Below are positions 8,087 through 16,699 of a stretch of DNA of 40,976 nt, one piece after another (position 1 is the first letter of the stretch; every line of letters starts with the position of its first letter). This stretch comes from Candidatus Nitrosopumilus sp. Its GTDB lineage: Archaea > Thermoproteota > Nitrososphaeria > Nitrososphaerales > Nitrosopumilaceae. The notes under the pieces are model-generated. The model was not told the DNA's origin and ran no database searches. It worked only from the letters and a program-made list of their open reading frames with translations. The stretch lies in assembly GCA_028448965.1 (NCBI GenBank), contig JAONQT010000005.1, positions 1-40,976 of the forward strand, given 5' to 3'. A program made the position numbers and the translations under genes.

Positions 8087-8386
8087 TTAGCCGAATAAGG
8101 ATGATAATCCTTCCATGGCTGCTTCTTCGTTTTTAGGTTCTTCTTTCTTTTCTTCTTTTGCTGGTGCATCTGATGTTGCTGCGGCTGCTGCTGGTGCGGC
8201 TGCTGCTGCTACAGGTGCGGCTTTAACTGCCTCATCGATGTTAACATCGGCTAAGGCTGCAACTAGTGATTTAACTTGGGCTTCATTAACTTCAGCGCCA
8301 GATGCTTTAACAACTGAACTGAGGTTTGCCTCGTTAACTTCTTTGTCTAGTTTGTGAAGAAGTAAAGCAGCGTATACATATTCCAT
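8087..8386 (-). CDS. rpl12: 50S ribosomal protein L12 (archaeal P1)
   Basis: Acidic stalk protein that recruits translational GTPases. The 99 residues begin [19 protein letters not shown] (the helical dimerisation domain). An alanine-rich hinge follows (about 58-75), then a charged lysine/glutamate stretch, then the conserved terminus [10 protein letters not shown] that binds EF1A and EF2. A TATA-like TTTTATATTA lies about 26-36 bases upstream. In many archaea rpl12 directly follows rpl10. Here it lies on the opposite strand behind its own promoter, with the TRIC gene between them. Confidence 0.96.
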   Translation of the reverse strand: MEYVYAALLLHKLDKEVNEANLSSVVKASGAEVNEAQVKSLVAALADVNIDEAVKAAPVAAAAAPAAAAATSDAPAKEEKKEEPKNEEAAMEGLSSLFG

Positions 8387-8450
8387 TGTAACATGAATCT
8401 CTTAGGGCATAATATAAAACTATGGTGAAGTTACGCCTAAAATTAAATAT

Positions 8451-8960
8451 CTAATTTAGAATTTTAAGACTTCTACAAACAGCGTACAAAGTTCTCCTCA
8501 AATTTGGATCGGTTAAAGTCTCCATTCTATTTTTCAAAATTCGTTTTGCTTCATCTCTTTCCTTACCTGGAGCCAAAGATAAAACATTGTTGATGAATTC
8601 AGGTAATGATTCACGTATCCAACCATCAAGCATTGAGTAAATTTTTGGAGGAATAATATCACATTTATCAACATCAAGATCTAAAACATCAGCAAAATTC
8701 TCAGATTCCACTCTATACACCAATGCTAAAACAACATTATCAGGAGTTGGATGATTAAGAATTTCATTAGATCTTTCTCCAGTTTTTCCTTGGGCTATCT
8801 TATTTTTGAGACCAATTGGATTAACAAGTATACCAGTTACACCTACTTTTCTATCATCAACACCAGTTACAACAGCAAAAATAAAGTCATTAAATTCACC
8901 ATTTTTTTTAATTGAGAAAATATGAGCTCCTTCTTTTAGCGTAGGTTTACTTCCAAACAT
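8451..8960 (-). CDS. Conserved protein of unknown function
   Basis: I do not recognise this protein. I place the start at the ATG at 8958-8960 (169 residues, MFGSKPTLKEGAHIF). A TATA-like box at 8981-8988 is 21-28 bases upstream, and a longer reading to 9008 would swallow it. The N-terminal half is beta-rich (HIFSIKKNGEFNDFIFAVVTGVDDRKVGVTGILV). The C-terminal half is helical and ends in an Arg-rich segment (PNLRRTLYAVCRSLKILN). There is no signal peptide or transmembrane helix, so it is probably cytosolic. It is divergent from alaS and might share regulation with it. Confidence 0.65.
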   Translation of the reverse strand: MFGSKPTLKEGAHIFSIKKNGEFNDFIFAVVTGVDDRKVGVTGILVNPIGLKNKIAQGKTGERSNEILNHPTPDNVVLALVYRVESENFADVLDLDVDKCDIIPPKIYSMLDGWIRESLPEFINNVLSLAPGKERDEAKRILKNRMETLTDPNLRRTLYAVCRSLKILN

Positions 8961-9040
8961 GATTAGAATGAATGATTGATTATATTTAATGTAACCATTA
9001 ATCGACAATTCTTAATATCGGAAAGTAGAATGCCTCAACG

Positions 9041-11710
9041 TTGGATAAAAATCAGATTTTAAAAGAATTTTCCTCAGATCCTGACAAATACTATAATGTC
9101 AAACTATTCCAAGAACAGGGATTTGTTAGAAAGTCATGTACAAAATGTAAGAGATTCTTTTGGACTTTGGACTCAAATAGAACACTTTGCCCAGATGACG
9201 GAACTGATACTTATTCATTCATTGGAGAACCACCAACATCAAAAAGATTTGATTATACACAAGCATGGAAACAAGTTGAAGAATTTTTTGTAAAAAATAA
9301 TCACACGTCAATTAGTAGATATCCAGTAGTATGCAGATGGCGTGATGATTTGTATTTTACAATTGCATCAATAGTTGATTTTCAAAGGGTCATGGGTTCA
9401 AAAGTCGTATTTGAATTTCCTGCAAATCCACTAGTTGTTCCACAAACATGCTTGCGATTCAAAGATTTAGAAAATGTTGGAGTTACTGGAAGACACTTTT
9501 CGAGTTTTTGTATGATTGGACAACATAGTGTTCCAAATAATCAAGGGTATTGGAAAGATGAGTGCGTTGATTTGGATTATAGATTACTCACTGATCAATT
9601 TGGAATTAAAAAAGAAGAAGTAGTTTTTGTTGAAGATGTTTGGGCAGGTGGAGGTTCATTTGGTCCATCTTTGGAATATTTTGTTAGAGGGTTAGAGCTT
9701 GGTAATGCAGTCTTTACAGAATTTCAAGGAGAATTAGGTCAACACACTACACTTGATCAAAGAGTAATTGACATGGGTGCTGGACTAGAGAGATTCGCAT
9801 GGATTACTATGGGTACACCTACTGCGTATGATTGTTGTTTTGGTCCAATCAATGAAAAATTATACAATACAATTGGTATAGATTCGGATTCAGAGGTTTT
9901 ACGAAAATACTTTACAGAAATTGCAAAAGAGATTGATCATTATGATGATCTAAATGAAGTTAGACGTCTTGCAATAAAAAATGCAGGAATTACAGATTCA
10001 CAATTAACAAAAATGATTACACCTATGGAAGGAATGTATCTAATTGCAGACCATCTTCGTACTTTGATATTTGCAATCACTGATGGTGCACTGCCAAGTA
10101 ATGTTGGTGGAGGATATAATCTCAGAATGATGTTACGAAGAATTAATGCAACAATCAGCAAATTAAATCTAAAGTTAGACATTGATGACTTGATTGATTC
10201 ACATATTGATTATCTCAAAGATACCTATCCTGAACTAGATGAGAAAAGAGAAGATGTCAAACAAATTCTCAAGATAGAATCTGCCAGATATGAGGAATCA
10301 AAGGTACACATGAAGAAAAAAGCAGAGAAGATTCGTGAGAAAGGTACCCCAACAGTTGATGAACTCATTACATTTTACGAATCAGATGGAATTACTCCAG
10401 AATATCTTAAAGAAGTCGATGCAATTGAGGAAGTTCCATCTTCATTTTACTCTAAATTATCGGATTTACATCAATCAGAAAAGAAAAAAGCAATTACTGA
10501 ATTGCCATTAGAACAACTTCCAGAAACAGAGACTCTATTTTACAAAGATGATCCGATGGAATTTGAGGCTAAAGTCATCAAAGTATTTGATGATCAAGTA
10601 GTATTAGACAAAACGTCATTTTATGCCAGAGGAGGAGGTCAGGAACCTGATCATGGAAGTATTGCAGGATTTGAAGTAGTTGATGTGGATAAACATGCAA
10701 ACATTATAGTTCACAAATTAAAAGGTGGAATTCCAAATGAAGGTGATACCGTTCAATGTAAAGTGGATGTAACAAGAAGGTCGAACATTACAAAAAACCA
10801 TACCAGTACTCACATCATCAACACATCAGCTAGAAGTGTTTTGGGTTCATGGGTTTGGCAACACTCTGCATTCAAAGACGATGATCATGCAAGATTAGAC
10901 ATTACACATCATTCTTCACTTAATGATGAACAAGTAAAACAAATTGAAGATGCAGCAAATAAAATGATCAAAGATAACTATCCAGTTAAAATTGAATATT
11001 TTGACAGAGGTACTGCAGAGCAAAAATATGGATTTAGAATTTATCAAGGCGGAGTTGTTCCAGTAAAATCTGTAAGAATTGTATCAATTGAAGATAAAGA
11101 TATTGAAGCTTGTGGTGGAACTCATGTAAATAGAACAGGAGATATAGAATTAATTAAAATTACAAAGACAAAAAGAATTCAAGATGGTGTTGTTCGTTTA
11201 GAATTTGTATCAGGACCAAATGCATTTGATTATGTGAAAGAGCAGCAAGAAGAATCAAAGAAAAAAGAGCAACAAGCAATTGTAAAACAACAATTAGAAA
11301 GACAAAGAGAAGAAAATAAGAACAAAGCAAAAGAAAAGATTCCAGGATTTATAGAAAAAATACTATCTGGAGAATCACTAGACTCTGAAGGAATTAACAA
11401 TAAAGCAAAACTGTGTTTTACATCAAGTGAAAATTATGATGATTATTTCCATCAAAACTTTGGAAAGAAATTAGTTGCAAAAGATGATACTGCAGCATAT
11501 TGTGGAATTTTTGAAGCAGGTCCAACCATACGAGTAATAATATTTGCAGGTGGGAAATCAGGCGTAAATGCTGGTGATATTGCCAAAGAAATAGCCTCAA
11601 TTTTAGGCGGTTCAGGTGGTGGTGATGCTAAATTTGCTCAAGGTGGAGGCAAAGACACATCTAAAAAAGACGCTGCAATACAAAAAGCAAAATCAATGAT
11701 TTTAGGATAA
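9041..11710 (+). CDS. alaS: Alanyl-tRNA synthetase
   Basis: Charges tRNA-Ala. The 889 residues follow the archaeal layout. A zinc-type N-terminal segment (CTKCKRFFWTL, then a Cys near CPDDGT) precedes the class II catalytic core (RYPVVCRWRDDLYFTIASI; MGAGLERFAW). The editing domain has HxxxH at H587/H591 and C691/H695 in ACGGTH, the residues that clear mischarged Ser and Gly. A C-terminal oligomerisation domain follows (GGSGGGDAKFAQGGG). The start is a TTG at 9041, matching the family N-terminus (DPDKYYNVKLF). leuS follows 7 bases after the stop, so the two are likely co-transcribed. Confidence 0.96.
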   Translation: MDKNQILKEFSSDPDKYYNVKLFQEQGFVRKSCTKCKRFFWTLDSNRTLCPDDGTDTYSFIGEPPTSKRFDYTQAWKQVEEFFVKNNHTSISRYPVVCRWRDDLYFTIASIVDFQRVMGSKVVFEFPANPLVVPQTCLRFKDLENVGVTGRHFSSFCMIGQHSVPNNQGYWKDECVDLDYRLLTDQFGIKKEEVVFVEDVWAGGGSFGPSLEYFVRGLELGNAVFTEFQGELGQHTTLDQRVIDMGAGLERFAWITMGTPTAYDCCFGPINEKLYNTIGIDSDSEVLRKYFTEIAKEIDHYDDLNEVRRLAIKNAGITDSQLTKMITPMEGMYLIADHLRTLIFAITDGALPSNVGGGYNLRMMLRRINATISKLNLKLDIDDLIDSHIDYLKDTYPELDEKREDVKQILKIESARYEESKVHMKKKAEKIREKGTPTVDELITFYESDGITPEYLKEVDAIEEVPSSFYSKLSDLHQSEKKKAITELPLEQLPETETLFYKDDPMEFEAKVIKVFDDQVVLDKTSFYARGGGQEPDHGSIAGFEVVDVDKHANIIVHKLKGGIPNEGDTVQCKVDVTRRSNITKNHTSTHIINTSARSVLGSWVWQHSAFKDDDHARLDITHHSSLNDEQVKQIEDAANKMIKDNYPVKIEYFDRGTAEQKYGFRIYQGGVVPVKSVRIVSIEDKDIEACGGTHVNRTGDIELIKITKTKRIQDGVVRLEFVSGPNAFDYVKEQQEESKKKEQQAIVKQQLERQREENKNKAKEKIPGFIEKILSGESLDSEGINNKAKLCFTSSENYDDYFHQNFGKKLVAKDDTAAYCGIFEAGPTIRVIIFAGGKSGVNAGDIAKEIASILGGSGGGDAKFAQGGGKDTSKKDAAIQKAKSMILG

Positions 11711-11717
11711 ATGAAAA

Positions 11718-14588
11718 ATGGAAATTAACTGGAACCAAATTGAAACTAAATGGCAAGCTAAATGGAACGAGTCAAAAGACTTTGAGACAAATCCAAATGA
11801 GAAACCAAAAAAATTTATCACAGTAGCTTACCCATATCCAAACTCACCACAACACATTGGACATGGAAGAACATACACACTAGCTGATGTTCATGCAAGA
11901 TTTTATCGAATGAAAGGGTATAACGTATTGTTCCCAATGGGATTTCACTATACTGGTACCCCAGTTTTGGGAATGGCAAAAAGAATTCAATCTCAAGAAA
12001 AAGAAATTCTGGATGGACTACGAAATGTCTACCATGTACCAGAAGAAGACATCAAAACATTTGTTGAACCAATAAAAATTGCAGATTACTTTCATGAAGA
12101 AATTAAAGCAGGAATGATTGAGATGGGATACTCTATAGATTGGAGAAGGGAATTTACAACAATTGTTCCAGGTTATCAGAAATTTATTGAATGGCAAATT
12201 ACAACTCTAAAAGAAAATGGTAAAATTATTCAGGGTTCACATCCAGTAGGATGGTGTCCACGTGATCAAAACCCAGTATCTCAACACGATACAATGGGAG
12301 ATGTTGAACCAAAAATTGATGACAAAAATCATCTAGTTAAATTCAAGTTTGGTGAATACATATTTCCAGTTACAACATTACGTCCTGAAACAATTTTTGG
12401 TATAACTAATCTTTGGGTTAATCCAAATACCATATACAAGAAAATCAAAGCAGATGATGAGAAATGGATTGTCTCTGAAGAATGTGCAAATAAAATAAAA
12501 TTCTTTGGAAAAGAAATTACAATTGAGGGAGATATTGCAGGAACTGAAATAATCGGAAAATTTGCTACAGCACTTCACAATAATCAAGAAATTCCAATTT
12601 TAGAAGCAGAATTCGTAGAGCCAGGTATAGGAACAGGTCTAGTCATGTCAGTTCCAGCCCATGCACCAAAGGACTACCAGGCATTAATGGATCTCAAGGC
12701 TAAAAATCACGAATTAGCCTCAAAAATTGAGCCTATTCCAATCATTGTCACAGAAGGATATGGACAGATTCCTGCAAAGGAGATTTGTGAGAAAATGGGA
12801 GTATCAGACCAATCTGACCAAAAATTAGAAGAGGCAACAAACGAGTTATACCTGAAAGAATTCACAGATGGAAAACTAAATGACAAATGTGGAGATTTCC
12901 AAAATGAGAAAGTTCAGTTTGGACGAAATAAAGTTAGAGATTGGTTAATGGAAAATAAACATCTAGAAAAATTTCCAGTACTTGAAAATGCTCCAGTAAA
13001 ATGTAGATGTGGAACAGAATGTGTTGTTAAAATTTTGAACAATCAATGGTTTTTGAATTATGGAGATGAAGAATGGAAAGAAACTGCAAGAAATTGTTTT
13101 GATGAAATGAATATTCTACCAAGTAAAATTACAACAGAGTTTAAAGAAGTAATTGATTGGTTACACGAAAGAGCATGTGCAAGACAACAGGGATTGGGAA
13201 CTAAACTACCATGGGATAAAGATTGGATTGTTGAGAGTCTCTCTGATAGTGTAATTTACATGGTATATTACACAATGTCAAGATTTGTAAATGATGGAAC
13301 ACTAAAACCTGAAAACCTTACAAAAGAATTCTTTGATTATATTTTACTTGATAAAGGAAACATCTCACTAGCTGTTAGCACATCAAAATTATCTGAGGAT
13401 ATAATTGGTATGGTCAAAAAAGAATTCCAATACTTTTATCCAGTTGATTCAAGACATTCAGGACGAGACCTAGTTCAAAATCATTTGTCATTTTTTGTCT
13501 TAAACCATGTTGCAATATTTGAGAAAAAATTATGGCCACAAGAAATTGTTGTTAATGGTTCTGTAATGATGGATGGTGCAAAAATGAGTAAGAGTATGGG
13601 AAATATCATTCCACTAAGAACAGCAATTAAAGATTATGGTGCAGATCCAATTAGATTAGCAATTATTTCATCAGCTGAATTACTTCAAGATGCTGACTTT
13701 AACATGGAATCAGTCTCAGGCATTCAAAGTAAGCTTGAGTCACTTTTGGAGGAATGTAGTACCCTCAAAGCATCACAAATTGGTAATTTGGAGGCTGAAG
13801 ATAAGTGGATTTTATCAAGAACCCAAGGAATGATAGCCCAAGTTACAGAAGCAGTTGAAAAAATGAGGCTACGTGAAGGTCTTCAGGATATACTATTTTC
13901 ATTTGAATCTGATTTGAGTTGGTATGCAAAGAGAGTAGAGGCTAAAGGAAGAAACAATGTTTCAGGAATATTACACCAAATTAATTCAGCCAGAGTGGCA
14001 ATGTTGTCCCCATTTGCACCACATATTGCAGAAGAAATGTGGGAAAAATTAGGATACACAGAACTTGCATCAAAATCAACATGGCCTGAATTTTCAAAAG
14101 AAAATATAGATTCAACATCAATTCAATCTGAAGAACTACTAAAATCAACAATTGATGATATTGTAAATATTTTAAAAATAACAAAAATAACTCCACAAAA
14201 AATTGTAATTTATGTAAACTCTGATGAGTTCAAATCTAAAGTTTATAGAAAAATTTTAGGAATTATGGTAGGTGGTCAAAACAATATGGGAACAGTAATG
14301 AAGGAACTAATTGCAGATCCTCAAACTACAGAAGCTAAAAAAATGCCAGACTATATCCAAAAGGTAATCAAAGACTTGCATTCAGAATCTGAAGAAATTA
14401 AATCAATGAAAGTAGAGTCTGAAGAGTTTGATGAAAAACAATTCTTATCTACAGAGTTGGCAAGTATTGGCAAAAAGGAATTTGGAGTAGAGATTCAGGT
14501 GTTTGGAGCAACTGATGAGGATATCTATGACCCTAAGGGAAAAGCCAGACATGCAAGACCATTCAAACCAGCTATACTAATTGAATAA
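11718..14588 (+). CDS. leuS: Leucyl-tRNA synthetase
   Basis: Class I synthetase of archaeal/eukaryotic cytosolic type, 956 residues. The HIGH motif is HIGHG at 46-50. The CP1 editing domain runs about 180-400 and includes TTLRPETIFGITNLWV and the GTGLVMSVPAHAPKDY block. A Cys pair (CRCGTEC) follows, and the KMSKS loop is KMSKS at 622-626. An anticodon-binding helical domain (SPFAPHIAEEMWEKLGY) and a C-terminal archaeal extension complete it. It begins at an ATG 7 bases after alaS. Confidence 0.96.
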   Translation: MEINWNQIETKWQAKWNESKDFETNPNEKPKKFITVAYPYPNSPQHIGHGRTYTLADVHARFYRMKGYNVLFPMGFHYTGTPVLGMAKRIQSQEKEILDGLRNVYHVPEEDIKTFVEPIKIADYFHEEIKAGMIEMGYSIDWRREFTTIVPGYQKFIEWQITTLKENGKIIQGSHPVGWCPRDQNPVSQHDTMGDVEPKIDDKNHLVKFKFGEYIFPVTTLRPETIFGITNLWVNPNTIYKKIKADDEKWIVSEECANKIKFFGKEITIEGDIAGTEIIGKFATALHNNQEIPILEAEFVEPGIGTGLVMSVPAHAPKDYQALMDLKAKNHELASKIEPIPIIVTEGYGQIPAKEICEKMGVSDQSDQKLEEATNELYLKEFTDGKLNDKCGDFQNEKVQFGRNKVRDWLMENKHLEKFPVLENAPVKCRCGTECVVKILNNQWFLNYGDEEWKETARNCFDEMNILPSKITTEFKEVIDWLHERACARQQGLGTKLPWDKDWIVESLSDSVIYMVYYTMSRFVNDGTLKPENLTKEFFDYILLDKGNISLAVSTSKLSEDIIGMVKKEFQYFYPVDSRHSGRDLVQNHLSFFVLNHVAIFEKKLWPQEIVVNGSVMMDGAKMSKSMGNIIPLRTAIKDYGADPIRLAIISSAELLQDADFNMESVSGIQSKLESLLEECSTLKASQIGNLEAEDKWILSRTQGMIAQVTEAVEKMRLREGLQDILFSFESDLSWYAKRVEAKGRNNVSGILHQINSARVAMLSPFAPHIAEEMWEKLGYTELASKSTWPEFSKENIDSTSIQSEELLKSTIDDIVNILKITKITPQKIVIYVNSDEFKSKVYRKILGIMVGGQNNMGTVMKELIADPQTTEAKKMPDYIQKVIKDLHSESEEIKSMKVESEEFDEKQFLSTELASIGKKEFGVEIQVFGATDEDIYDPKGKARHARPFKPAILIE

Positions 14589-14711
14589 TTAATAGTGATT
14601 TTTACACGTTGAGCAAACATATGCAATTTTAGTTTCTAAATCATAAGGAATGTTCACTTTGGATAGTTGAACTATAGTAAATCCCCTACAAATCTTACAA
14701 ACGCCTTGCAA
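14589..14711 (-). CDS. Possible small zinc-ribbon protein (40 codons)
   Basis: A 40-codon reading frame from a TTG start. It has two CxxC knuckles, CKIC near the N-terminus and CSTC near the C-terminus, 24 residues apart, separated by a beta-type stretch (TIVQLSKVNIPYDLETKIAYV). That spacing is right for a single zinc ribbon binding one metal ion. The stop codon abuts the leuS stop, a tight convergent arrangement. Only TTG is available as a start, because an in-frame stop lies close upstream, and I see no Shine-Dalgarno sequence. The paired CxxC motifs are the main support. The function is unknown. Confidence 0.45.
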   Translation of the reverse strand: MQGVCKICRGFTIVQLSKVNIPYDLETKIAYVCSTCKNHY

Positions 14712-14877
14712 CAGTACTGATTGTAAAATTTAGAATTAACCAGATGTGTCAAAATAGGGTTCGATCAAGGTCAGAGGTAATTTACCCACGAAATTAACTA
14801 CTTTTTGAGATATCTAACATATGATTAAAGAAATAATTGGATTTGTGTGGGACTTAATTTCAGGGCAGTAAGTAATT

Positions 14878-14976
14878 TTATTCAGAGTTATTTCGTCTAT
14901 CTCTTAATTCTCTAAAACGTTCTACTCTTCTTAACAAATTAGATAGGGTGGTTTGTTTAACTTCTAATTCATTCAT
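14878..14976 (-). CDS. Possible 32-residue helical protein
   Basis: A short ORF starting at ATG (MNELEVKQTTLSNLLRRVER) and ending in an arginine-rich, hydrophilic tail (RELRDRRNNSE). The heptad-like spacing of Leu and Val over residues 3-24 would allow one amphipathic or coiled-coil helix. It lies in the otherwise gene-poor 450-base stretch after leuS. I see no clear ribosome-binding site, and length gives little statistical support. The amino-acid pattern looks protein-like rather than random. Confidence 0.35.
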   Translation of the reverse strand: MNELEVKQTTLSNLLRRVERFRELRDRRNNSE

Positions 14977-15039
14977 AGTTAGACGAATTTTTTGTTCATG
15001 AAATTATCAAATAACTAAAAAATGCCTAGTTTTGCACAG

Positions 15040-15468
15040 TTAAGTTTCAATATCCAAATCAACATGAACTTGCTGTATACATGAGTTGAGTTGCTCCTCA
15101 TTTCCAATCCAGGTTTCACGACAATTCTGAAGTTGTTCTTCATAGGTATCCCAAAACTCATTGCTTTGAAGTAGAGAATTTTTTCCATCCTTTGCCATGT
15201 GATAAACTTCTAATCCAGTAAAGCCCTCATACCTTTGAATCATTTTTTCATGAGATTCCTCAAATCGTTTTAATTCAATGTAACATGTTTCTTGAGAATA
15301 GCCAGATAGTTCCTCACATTGTTTTATTTTCTGTTGGAGTTCGTAATATGATAATTCAAGGTTTCTCAACTCTCGTTCTTTGACAAAATCACCATAGTCA
15401 GCAGTAGCTATAATTCCAATAAAGATACCAACTACAATTACAATGGCAACTACAACGATTGTTTTCAT
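15040..15468 (-). CDS. Membrane-anchored extracytoplasmic protein, unknown function
   Basis: Not recognised. The 142 residues begin with one N-terminal transmembrane/signal-anchor helix (about residues 4-23, MKTIVVVAIVIVVGIFIGII). A largely helical, Glu/Gln-rich domain follows that would lie outside the membrane. Four cysteines occur in two pairs, CEELSGYSQETC (spacing 11) and a C-terminal pair (NCRETW...SCIQQ), and could form two disulfides of a helical hairpin. The promoter region carries a 25-bp element that is repeated in front of the methyltransferase gene at 17350, at the same distance from the start codon. The two genes may therefore be co-regulated. Confidence 0.6.
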   Translation of the reverse strand: MKTIVVVAIVIVVGIFIGIIATADYGDFVKERELRNLELSYYELQQKIKQCEELSGYSQETCYIELKRFEESHEKMIQRYEGFTGLEVYHMAKDGKNSLLQSNEFWDTYEEQLQNCRETWIGNEEQLNSCIQQVHVDLDIET

Positions 15469-15485
15469 AATGTATGCCTATTACT

Positions 15486-15510
15486 CATAGATATTATCCC
15501 TTTTTGAAAA
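15486..15510 (-). promoter_or_regulatory. Repeated promoter element, copy 1
   Basis: A 25-base exact repeat of 17368-17392 (28 bases with one mismatch if extended toward the gene). It ends 17 bases before the ATG of the minus-strand gene at 15468. Read on the minus strand it holds an A-rich block followed by GGGATAATATC. The ATAATAT part falls about 23-29 bases before the ATG, where a TATA box for a leaderless transcript belongs. The AAAAAGGG just upstream is placed like a BRE. The exact match beyond the TATA core suggests a regulator site as well. Confidence 0.6.
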
Positions 15511-15559
15511 ATACACGACAATAATATTCCCTATTAGTGATTATTTCTATCTAAAAATA

Positions 15560-16246
15560 ATGGAAAGTGATAGATTATCTGAATGGTTTGTTCCAAAATT
15601 TGGTTCACGAAATTTTAGACTATCAGTAGGAATTTTGTTTTTACCTTATACAGGAATGGTAGTATCATTTGCAATATGGGGTTCTCTTTCAGTAGAACAT
15701 GAACTTGATCGAATAATATCTATTAGTTTACTCTACTTTTTTGCAATTGGGGTAGCAGCACATTGTCTTGATGCATTAGGAAGTAAAAAAAAGCCATGGG
15801 GCCACATATCACATAGAAAAATTTGGATTGTGTCAATTATTTCATTAGCCATATCTTTTTCAATTGGATTGCATTATGCATTTTTGGATTCATGGTTATT
15901 ATTTCCAATAGGAATCATCGAAGGGTTTTTTCTTTTTGCATATAATTTGGAATTATTCAAAGGAAGATTTCACAACAACACATCATTTGTGATATCATGG
16001 GGGGTTTTGCCTGTTTTTGCAGGAGCTGCAATTCAATCAAATACAATATCAATTGAAACAATAATTTTATCTGCAATTGCAGGTTTTGCAAGTTATATCT
16101 TAATTATTACATCAAAAAAATATAAAATTCTAAAACAACAAAATGCAAATTATGAAATATATTATAAAAAAGAAACAATGCTCAAAATTATAACATCTAC
16201 TGTTATAATTGGTACAGTTTTATTTTTTCTCACAGCATACCTTTAA
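15560..16246 (+). CDS. Polytopic membrane protein, distantly UbiA-prenyltransferase-like
   Basis: A 228-residue protein with about seven hydrophobic helices. The arrangement resembles the UbiA superfamily. A polar loop after the second helix (GVAAHCLDALGSKKKPWGHIS) sits where UbiA enzymes carry NDxxDxxxD and a DRPL-like segment. A second segment (FAYNLELFKGRFHNNTSFVISWG) sits where they carry YSxxP..K. The catalytic aspartate-rich motifs are mostly missing and the protein is shorter than the usual 280-300 residues. It may be a divergent or inactive member, and the assignment is tentative. The next gene downstream is chorismate-lyase-like, on the same strand 24 bases away, which makes a quinone or prenyl-aromatic role plausible. 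Confidence 0.45.
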   Translation: MESDRLSEWFVPKFGSRNFRLSVGILFLPYTGMVVSFAIWGSLSVEHELDRIISISLLYFFAIGVAAHCLDALGSKKKPWGHISHRKIWIVSIISLAISFSIGLHYAFLDSWLLFPIGIIEGFFLFAYNLELFKGRFHNNTSFVISWGVLPVFAGAAIQSNTISIETIILSAIAGFASYILIITSKKYKILKQQNANYEIYYKKETMLKIITSTVIIGTVLFFLTAYL

Positions 16247-16270
16247 TTCATAAAAACACATCAAACTGTA

Positions 16271-16699
16271 TTGAATAAAATTGAAAATTTGTTAAATAAA
16301 ATACTAAATGCTCCTGTAGGTCAAGTTGAAATGATTTTAGGTGAAGCGCTAAATTGTAATATTAAATTACAAGTCATAGAACAAAATAAAAATTCTTCAG
16401 GTCAGTTTGTGAGAAAAATTTCAATTATAGCACAAGAATTTCCAGTGATAAAAGCTAACGTAAAATTTGATTCTGCAGTCTTACCTGAATTAATTGTGAC
16501 TGATCTTTTAAAGAAAAAACATGGAATTGGAACAATTCTCAATATGAATAACATCAAAGCTACCAGAAAAATGCTGTCATTAAATCAAAATGAAAATAGT
16601 GTATTAAGAGAATATCAAATTATTCATAATGAAATAGTTTGGTTTACCATAATTGAAGAAATAAAGTTAGGCAGTCTTGGTTCCAACAATAATACATGA
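16271..16699 (+). CDS. Chorismate pyruvate-lyase-like protein (DUF98/UTRA-type fold)
   Basis: A 142-residue protein starting at TTG. Its pattern fits the DUF98/chorismate-lyase group: a beta strand (RKISIIAQEFPVIKANVKF), the LPELIVTDLLKKKHGIGTIL block, an ATRKML strand, and a C-terminal LREYQIIHNEIVWFTIIEE strand pair with a conserved Arg and the closing Glu. Family members release pyruvate from chorismate to give 4-hydroxybenzoate; archaeal relatives have been tied to methanopterin synthesis. The related UTRA fold is also a ligand sensor, so a non-enzymatic role is possible. The gene overlaps the convergent methyltransferase gene by 33 bases. Confidence 0.55.
   Translation: MNKIENLLNKILNAPVGQVEMILGEALNCNIKLQVIEQNKNSSGQFVRKISIIAQEFPVIKANVKFDSAVLPELIVTDLLKKKHGIGTILNMNNIKATRKMLSLNQNENSVLREYQIIHNEIVWFTIIEEIKLGSLGSNNNT

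Noticed and set aside
7984-8169. Lys-rich minus-strand frame between rpl12 and the TRIC gene
   Set aside because: It overlaps the end of rpl12 in another frame and has low-complexity composition.
8115-8357. Alanine/serine-rich plus-strand frame opposite rpl12
   Set aside because: It is an antisense shadow of the alanine-rich hinge of L12.
9030-9062. Ten-codon ATG frame just before and overlapping the alaS start, possible leader peptide
   Set aside because: It is out of frame, very short, has no run of diagnostic codons, and no attenuator hairpin is seen.
14821-14871. 16-residue ORF MIKEIIGFVWDLISGQ
   Set aside because: It is too short to support. There is no ribosome-binding site or clear promoter, and a frame of this length is expected by chance.
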